Source of the DNA: Larsenimonas salina
GTDB taxonomy: Bacteria; Pseudomonadota; Gammaproteobacteria; Pseudomonadales; Halomonadaceae
Length of the DNA stretch: 64,000 bases
Assembly: GCF_023736155.1 (NCBI RefSeq)
Contig: NZ_JAMLJJ010000005.1
Coordinates: forward strand, 1 to 64,000
Reading direction: 5' to 3'
The notes beneath the pieces are model-generated. The model was not told the DNA's origin, searched no databases, and was given only the letters and a program-made list of their open reading frames with translations. Below are positions 59,827 to 64,000 of this stretch, piece after piece. The translations under genes and the position numbers were made by a program. Positions within the stretch are counted from its first letter, which is position 1. The number at the start of each line of letters is the position of its first letter.

Positions 59827-60747
59827 ATGAGCAGAAGGCTTCCTCCTTTGAACTGGCTGCGCTCTTTTGAGGCGGCGGCTCGCCACCTGAGTTTCACTCG
59901 TGCGGCCAACGAACTCCATATGACACAGGCTGCGATCAGTCAGCACATCAAAGGGCTGGAATCTCAGCTGAGTGTTTCATTGTTCAAGCGTCTGCCGCAG
60001 GGACTTGTGCTCTCGGATGCAGGGCTTGCCTATCTGCCTGCGATTCATGAGGCCATCGAACGCCTATCTGCGGCGACCGAGGAGCTGTTCGGGCAGGGAC
60101 GCCCCAAGCTGATTACGATCAGAGCGAGTCTGGTTTTCTTTACAACGTGGTTAGCGCCCCGCCTGGCCCGGTTTCGAGCACTCCATCCTAATATCGATCT
60201 GCGTTTCACCAGCAATATTTGGGCCGGCGAGGGCTACAAGGATGCGGATATGGAAATTCGCTATGGTCAAGGAGGGTGGTCTGGTATGACGTCTGAGCGC
60301 CTGACCTGGGATGAGCTCTTCCCGGTATGTCGCCCGGGCATGTTCAAGTGCAGCGCGCAATTATCCTCGCTTGAGGCTTTGTCTGGTCAGACGCTCTTGC
60401 ATGTGATCGGGTATGAAGAGGGGTGGGGATACTGGCTTAAAAAAACGGGCGGTAGCCATTTCGATACCCGAGCAGGACTTCAATTCGACACCTTGATCAG
60501 CGCGCTGGAAGCCGCCGCTCAAGGCATCGGGATCGCGCTCGGGCGAAGCTCTTTGGTCGAAGATATGATTGCTCGAGGGCGTTTGGAAGCACCTTTTGGC
60601 CCTAGAATATCCACTTCAGAAGCATTTCACTTGGTCTATTCGAGCCACCATTATCTTCATCCTCATGCAGCAGCATTTCGTGCTTGGCTGCTTGACGAAG
60701 CAGGTATGACTCACGGTGACTCGATGTTCGATGCTGCGCTTGGTTAG
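59827..60747 (+). CDS. LysR-family regulator (possible DddR)
   Basis: This 306-residue regulator is of the GcvA-like LysR subgroup: PPLNWLRSFEAAARHLSFTRAA at the N-terminus, helix-turn-helix LHMTQAAISQHIKGLESQL, and effector domain with TIRASLVFFTTWLAPRLARF. DMSP loci carry a LysR activator (DddR) in the same position, so a role in inducing dddD/dddB is likely but not proven. The start at 59827 is chosen by alignment to the family opening. AGGAGC lies 14 bases upstream, a longer spacing than usual. Its base composition is less GC-rich than that of the core genes to the right. Confidence 0.8.
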   Translation: MSRRLPPLNWLRSFEAAARHLSFTRAANELHMTQAAISQHIKGLESQLSVSLFKRLPQGLVLSDAGLAYLPAIHEAIERLSAATEELFGQGRPKLITIRASLVFFTTWLAPRLARFRALHPNIDLRFTSNIWAGEGYKDADMEIRYGQGGWSGMTSERLTWDELFPVCRPGMFKCSAQLSSLEALSGQTLLHVIGYEEGWGYWLKKTGGSHFDTRAGLQFDTLISALEAAAQGIGIALGRSSLVEDMIARGRLEAPFGPRISTSEAFHLVYSSHHYLHPHAAAFRAWLLDEAGMTHGDSMFDAALG

Positions 60748-60823
60748 CGCGTCGATAGGCTTTCCCTCGATTCAGGAGGTGCTTAAGCATTTACCCTGAG
60801 TATTTTGTTAGTCCAGATAGTGA

Positions 60824-60850
60824 AAACCCTGGTGAGGCTTACCAAGGTTT
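60824..60850. terminator. hairpin between LysR and yicC
   Basis: AAACCCTGGT (60824-60833) pairs with ACCAAGGTTT (60841-60850), one mismatch. It lies between two convergent genes and could act in both directions. Confidence 0.5.
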
Positions 60851-60938
60851 AGACGCCGACCAGACACTTCCAGTCCATTTGCATCGAAGAGTGAGGGGTA
60901 TCCGCGCGTTAAGTCAGCCCAAATACACAGTTGAATAT

Positions 60939-61802
60939 TCACTCCATATTCTGAATCTGTTCTCGCATCTGCTCGATCAACACTTTCAGCTCCACCGCGC
61001 AGCGGGTGGTGTCGGTGACGACGGCCTTGGAGGAGAGTGTGTTGGCTTCGCGGTTGAGTTCCTGCATCAGGAAGTCGAGCCGGCGACCGACGGGGCCGCT
61101 TGAGATGAGTTGCCGCTCTACTTCATCCACATGAGTCTCGAGCCGGTCGAGTTCTTCCGCCACATCGGATTTCTGCGCGAGCAGCGCCATTTCGGCTTCA
61201 AGCCGAGCGGGGTCGAGTTCGGCCTTGGCCTGCTCGAGCCGTTCGAGGATGAGCTGGCGCTGGCGCTCGAGCACGGCGGGCAGGTGGGCGCGCACCTCCG
61301 CGACCTGCGCGCGAATGCCGGTCAGACGCTCGCGGATCAGCTCTGCCAAGCGTTCACCTTCACGGGCGCGGCCTTCGAGGAAATCGGTCAGTGCGTGGTC
61401 AAACAGCGCGAGCGCCTCGGCGTGGAGGGCGTCGTTATCGACGCCTTCGGAGGCCGTGACGCCGGGGTAATCCAGCAGCGCCAAAGTGCTGGGCATGCTG
61501 CTTTGCGGGAGCCTGCGCTGAATGGCTTCCATGGTCTGGGCCAGGGTTTCGAGCCGGGTGTGGTTGATGGTCAGGCTCTTGGCGGTGTCGTCCTGCTCGA
61601 AGCGCAGGTGGCATTCGACCTTGCCGCGCGCGACCGCTTTTCTGAGCTTTTCCCGGTAGTGCGGCTCGAGGTTTCTCAAGGTTTCCGGCAGGCGGAAGTG
61701 CGGCTCGAGATAGCGCTGGTTGACCGAGCGCAGCTCGAGGCTCAGCGTGCCCCAGGGCGTTTCACGGTGTTGGCGGGTGAAGGCGGTCATGCTGTGCGCC
61801 AT
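60939..61802 (-). CDS. yicC: YicC-family endoribonuclease-like protein
   Basis: This 287-residue conserved protein has an N-terminal YicC domain (SMTAFTRQHRETPWGTLSLE, NQRYLEPHFRLPE) and C-terminal DUF1732 (VGRRLDFLMQELNREANTLSSK). Family members are reported to affect sRNA turnover. The start at 61802 follows AAGGAGTGCTCCC. It is divergent from rph, the standard gammaproteobacterial arrangement. Confidence 0.95.
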   Translation of the reverse strand: MAHSMTAFTRQHRETPWGTLSLELRSVNQRYLEPHFRLPETLRNLEPHYREKLRKAVARGKVECHLRFEQDDTAKSLTINHTRLETLAQTMEAIQRRLPQSSMPSTLALLDYPGVTASEGVDNDALHAEALALFDHALTDFLEGRAREGERLAELIRERLTGIRAQVAEVRAHLPAVLERQRQLILERLEQAKAELDPARLEAEMALLAQKSDVAEELDRLETHVDEVERQLISSGPVGRRLDFLMQELNREANTLSSKAVVTDTTRCAVELKVLIEQMREQIQNME

Positions 61803-61951
61803 GGGAGCACTCCTTGTGATCAAACGACAGGCGGTCGACCTCGGTCGACTCAGGTTGTGGCGCAGTGTAACGGATTAACGCGCGCAAGCGTGTAGAATGG
61901 GCGCACTTCGACGGCGCGCTGCGCTTACTTACTGACAGATGAGGTTTTCCG

Positions 61952-62674
61952 ATGCGCCCAAGTGGACGTACCCCCGATGCCCTGCGCGAGATCAAGCTGA
62001 CCCGTGAATTCACCCGCTACGCCGAAGGCTCGGTGCTGGTGGAGTTCGGCCATACCCGAGTGCTTTGCAACGCAAGCGTGGAGGCCGGGGTGCCGCGCTG
62101 GCTTCGGGGCAAGAATCAGGGCTGGGTGACGGCGGAGTACGGCATGCTCCCGCGCGCGACCCATACTCGAGGCGGGCGTGAGGCCTCGCGTGGCAAGCAG
62201 GGCGGCCGCACGCTCGAGATTCAGCGGTTGATCGGGCGTAGCCTGCGCGCGGCGGTGGATCTTAAAAAGCTCGGCGAGTTCACCATTACGGTGGATTGTG
62301 ATGTGCTTCAGGCCGATGGTGGCACGCGCACGGCAGCGATCACCGGCGGCTGCGTGGCGCTGATGGAGGCGATCCGCCACATGCAGCGCAAGCGCCAGAT
62401 CAAGAGTGACCCGTTCAAGCAGCTGGTAAGCTCGGTCTCGGTCGGCATCTACAAGGGCACGCCGGTGCTGGATCTGGATTACGACGAGGATTCCAACGCC
62501 GACACCGATCTCAACGTGGTGATGACCGAAGATGGCGGGTTGATCGAGGTGCAGGGCACCGCCGAGCAGGCGCCTTTTTCACGGCTTGAGCTGAACGCGA
62601 TGCTGGATCTGGCCGAGAAGGGCGGCAAGGATCTGTTCGTGCATCAGCGCCAGGCGCTGGATGTGCGCGATTGA
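61952..62674 (+). CDS. rph: ribonuclease PH
   Basis: This 240-residue phosphorolytic 3'-5' exoribonuclease trims tRNA 3' ends. It starts [20 protein letters not shown] and contains [20 protein letters not shown]-type phosphate-binding Arg residues, [20 protein letters not shown] and [19 protein letters not shown]. It is full length, with no sign of the frameshift known from E. coli K-12. It is convergent with crc. Confidence 0.97.
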   Translation: MRPSGRTPDALREIKLTREFTRYAEGSVLVEFGHTRVLCNASVEAGVPRWLRGKNQGWVTAEYGMLPRATHTRGGREASRGKQGGRTLEIQRLIGRSLRAAVDLKKLGEFTITVDCDVLQADGGTRTAAITGGCVALMEAIRHMQRKRQIKSDPFKQLVSSVSVGIYKGTPVLDLDYDEDSNADTDLNVVMTEDGGLIEVQGTAEQAPFSRLELNAMLDLAEKGGKDLFVHQRQALDVRD

Positions 62675-62720
62675 TCAGACGCGTTTGGCGTCACACCCCT
62701 GATCTGGCTGATCGATACAA

Positions 62721-62746
62721 CAACGCCAGCCCGAGAGCTGGCGTTG
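62721..62746. terminator. hairpin between convergent rph and crc
   Basis: CAACGCCAGC (62721-62730) pairs with GCTGGCGTTG (62737-62746). It has a strong stem but no T-run. Confidence 0.6.
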
Positions 62747-62766
62747 TCGGCGAGGGACCGTCGCGC

Positions 62767-63528
62767 TTACAGAGGCAGATCGTACTCAACGATCAGGGGC
62801 GCATGCTCTGAGAACGTGGCGTTGGTGTCGACCCAGGCGTTCTTGATGGTGCGCTGAAGGTTGGGGCCGACGACCTGATAGTCCAGCCGCCAGCCGTCCT
62901 GACGCTGGCGCGGCAGGTCGCTGTCGAGCTTGGGCCAGTAGGTGTAGTGGCCGCCATCGCGCTTGATCTCGCGGAAGGTGTCGATGAAGCCCAGTGGCCC
63001 GAACACCTGATCCATGAACGCGCGCTCTTCCGGACGAAAGCCTGGGGTGCCCTGGTAATCGGCCCAGTGGGCCAGATCAATGGTCTTGTGGGCGATGTTC
63101 CAGGTGCCGCAGAGGATGTATTCGCGGCGCTTGCGGCTCAGCTTGGTCAGATACTCGGTGTATTGCGTGATGAAGCGCTGCTTGGCGTGCGGCTCCTCGG
63201 GCATCAAAAACGAGACCACGCTGAACTTGTCGTAGTCGGCCTGCAGAAAGCGGCCTTCGTTGTCGCACTGCTCGAAGCCGAGCCCGTACATGATGGCCTT
63301 CGGAATCTGCTTGCAGTAGATCCCCACGCCCGAGACGCCGTCTTCTTCGGCATCGAGAAAATAGCCTTCGTAGCCTGAGGGGTACAAAAGCGCTTCCTCG
63401 AACTCGAAGCTTTTTTCCTTGAGGTTCTGAATACAGATGACGTCGGCGTCTTGCTCGGCGATCCAGTCGAGCAATCCCCGCTCGACGGCACCTCGGATAC
63501 CATTGACGTTGATGCTGGCGATTTTCAT
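62767..63528 (-). CDS. crc: Crc catabolite-repression protein (ExoIII-like, degenerate active site)
   Basis: This 253-residue protein has the fold of exodeoxyribonuclease III but altered catalytic positions. CIQNLKEK has Asn where ExoIII has the metal-binding Glu, LCGTWNIAH has Thr for the catalytic Asp, and FSEHAPLIVEY has Glu for Asp in SDH. Pseudomonas Crc shows the same kind of loss (QDT, GSLY, SQHAPL), and its gene also lies between pyrE and rph. Crc works with Hfq to silence catabolic mRNAs. Asn in TWN and the GWRLDYQ Asp remain, so residual nuclease function cannot be excluded. It starts at 63528, divergent from pyrE. Confidence 0.85.
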   Translation of the reverse strand: MKIASINVNGIRGAVERGLLDWIAEQDADVICIQNLKEKSFEFEEALLYPSGYEGYFLDAEEDGVSGVGIYCKQIPKAIMYGLGFEQCDNEGRFLQADYDKFSVVSFLMPEEPHAKQRFITQYTEYLTKLSRKRREYILCGTWNIAHKTIDLAHWADYQGTPGFRPEERAFMDQVFGPLGFIDTFREIKRDGGHYTYWPKLDSDLPRQRQDGWRLDYQVVGPNLQRTIKNAWVDTNATFSEHAPLIVEYDLPL

Positions 63529-63585
63529 ACGTGGTCCCTTGTTTTTCGCGCGTGTATGATACCCGAGCTTTGACCGTTTTGGTAA

Positions 63586-64000
<415 letters not shown>

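Noticed and set aside
62767-63528. Active exodeoxyribonuclease III (xthA)
   Set aside because: Key metal and catalytic positions are substituted and the locus is the usual place of crc. Kept as Crc with a note on residual activity.

Overview
The window looks like chromosomal DNA from a halophilic or marine gammaproteobacterium, most likely of the Halomonas group. The pointers are GC-rich coding DNA with strong AGGAG ribosome sites, the pseudomonad-type order yicC-rph-crc-pyrE at the right edge, and a DMSP-cleavage locus of the kind known from Halomonas and Marinomonas. The genus is an inference; no rRNA or tRNA gene was seen.

Region 1 (1-13.3 kb) is a defence island. It opens with the tail of an IS30-type transposase. 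A type I restriction-modification operon follows, in the order hsdR, Fic protein, hsdM, hsdS, SF1 helicase, with ATGA stop-start overlaps after hsdM and hsdS. A HipA/HipB toxin-antitoxin pair on the minus strand closes the island. Its gene order is reversed (hipA first), and it sits behind four operator palindromes spaced exactly 41 bp apart.

Region 2 (13.5-28.5 kb) holds amine and alcohol metabolism: a LuxR regulator; a leftward moaF-SDR-SDR operon; two nearly identical APC permeases in tandem that also share an upstream element; a GMC oxidoreductase; a MarR regulator resembling HpaR; an AraC regulator; and a rightward MFS, amidase and exported amidohydrolase set.

Region 3 (28.6-50 kb) is an aromatic-acid catabolic block. 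Minus-strand operons hpaF-hpaE-hpaD2-hpaG-hpaH and hpaD1-hpaI-sad encode homoprotocatechuate meta-cleavage down to pyruvate and succinate, with hpaA between them. Two unrelated dioxygenases (LigB type and VOC type) for the same ring-opening step are both present. No hpaBC hydroxylase is in the window. Instead there is a MobA-like flavin hydroxylase and a 1008-residue cytochrome P450 fused to an adrenodoxin-reductase-like domain and a flavodoxin, followed by a TRAP transporter, an outer-membrane barrel and a phenylacetaldehyde dehydrogenase (FeaB-like).

Region 4 (50-55.2 kb) carries a FeaR-like regulator, a second AraC regulator, and an FAD oxidoreductase, RidA and ornithine-cyclodeaminase-like set that probably oxidises an aromatic amine such as tyramine. 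With FeaB and the hpa genes, this supports a route amine -> aldehyde -> arylacetate -> homoprotocatechuate -> central metabolism.

Region 5 (55.4-60.8 kb) is a DMSP island: dddD divergent from a dddB-like dehydrogenase and a LysR gene. Region 6 (60.9-64 kb) is core genome: yicC, rph, crc and the start of pyrE.

Two regulatory patterns cross the gene blocks. A TTAA-N4-TTAA palindrome lies in four intergenic regions of the aromatic block. AAnAAnAA motifs, the type bound by Hfq/Crc, lie at the translation starts of five catabolic or transport genes. Short tandem duplications with units of 19-27 bp recur in intergenic regions. All motif claims come from reading by eye and have not been tested statistically.
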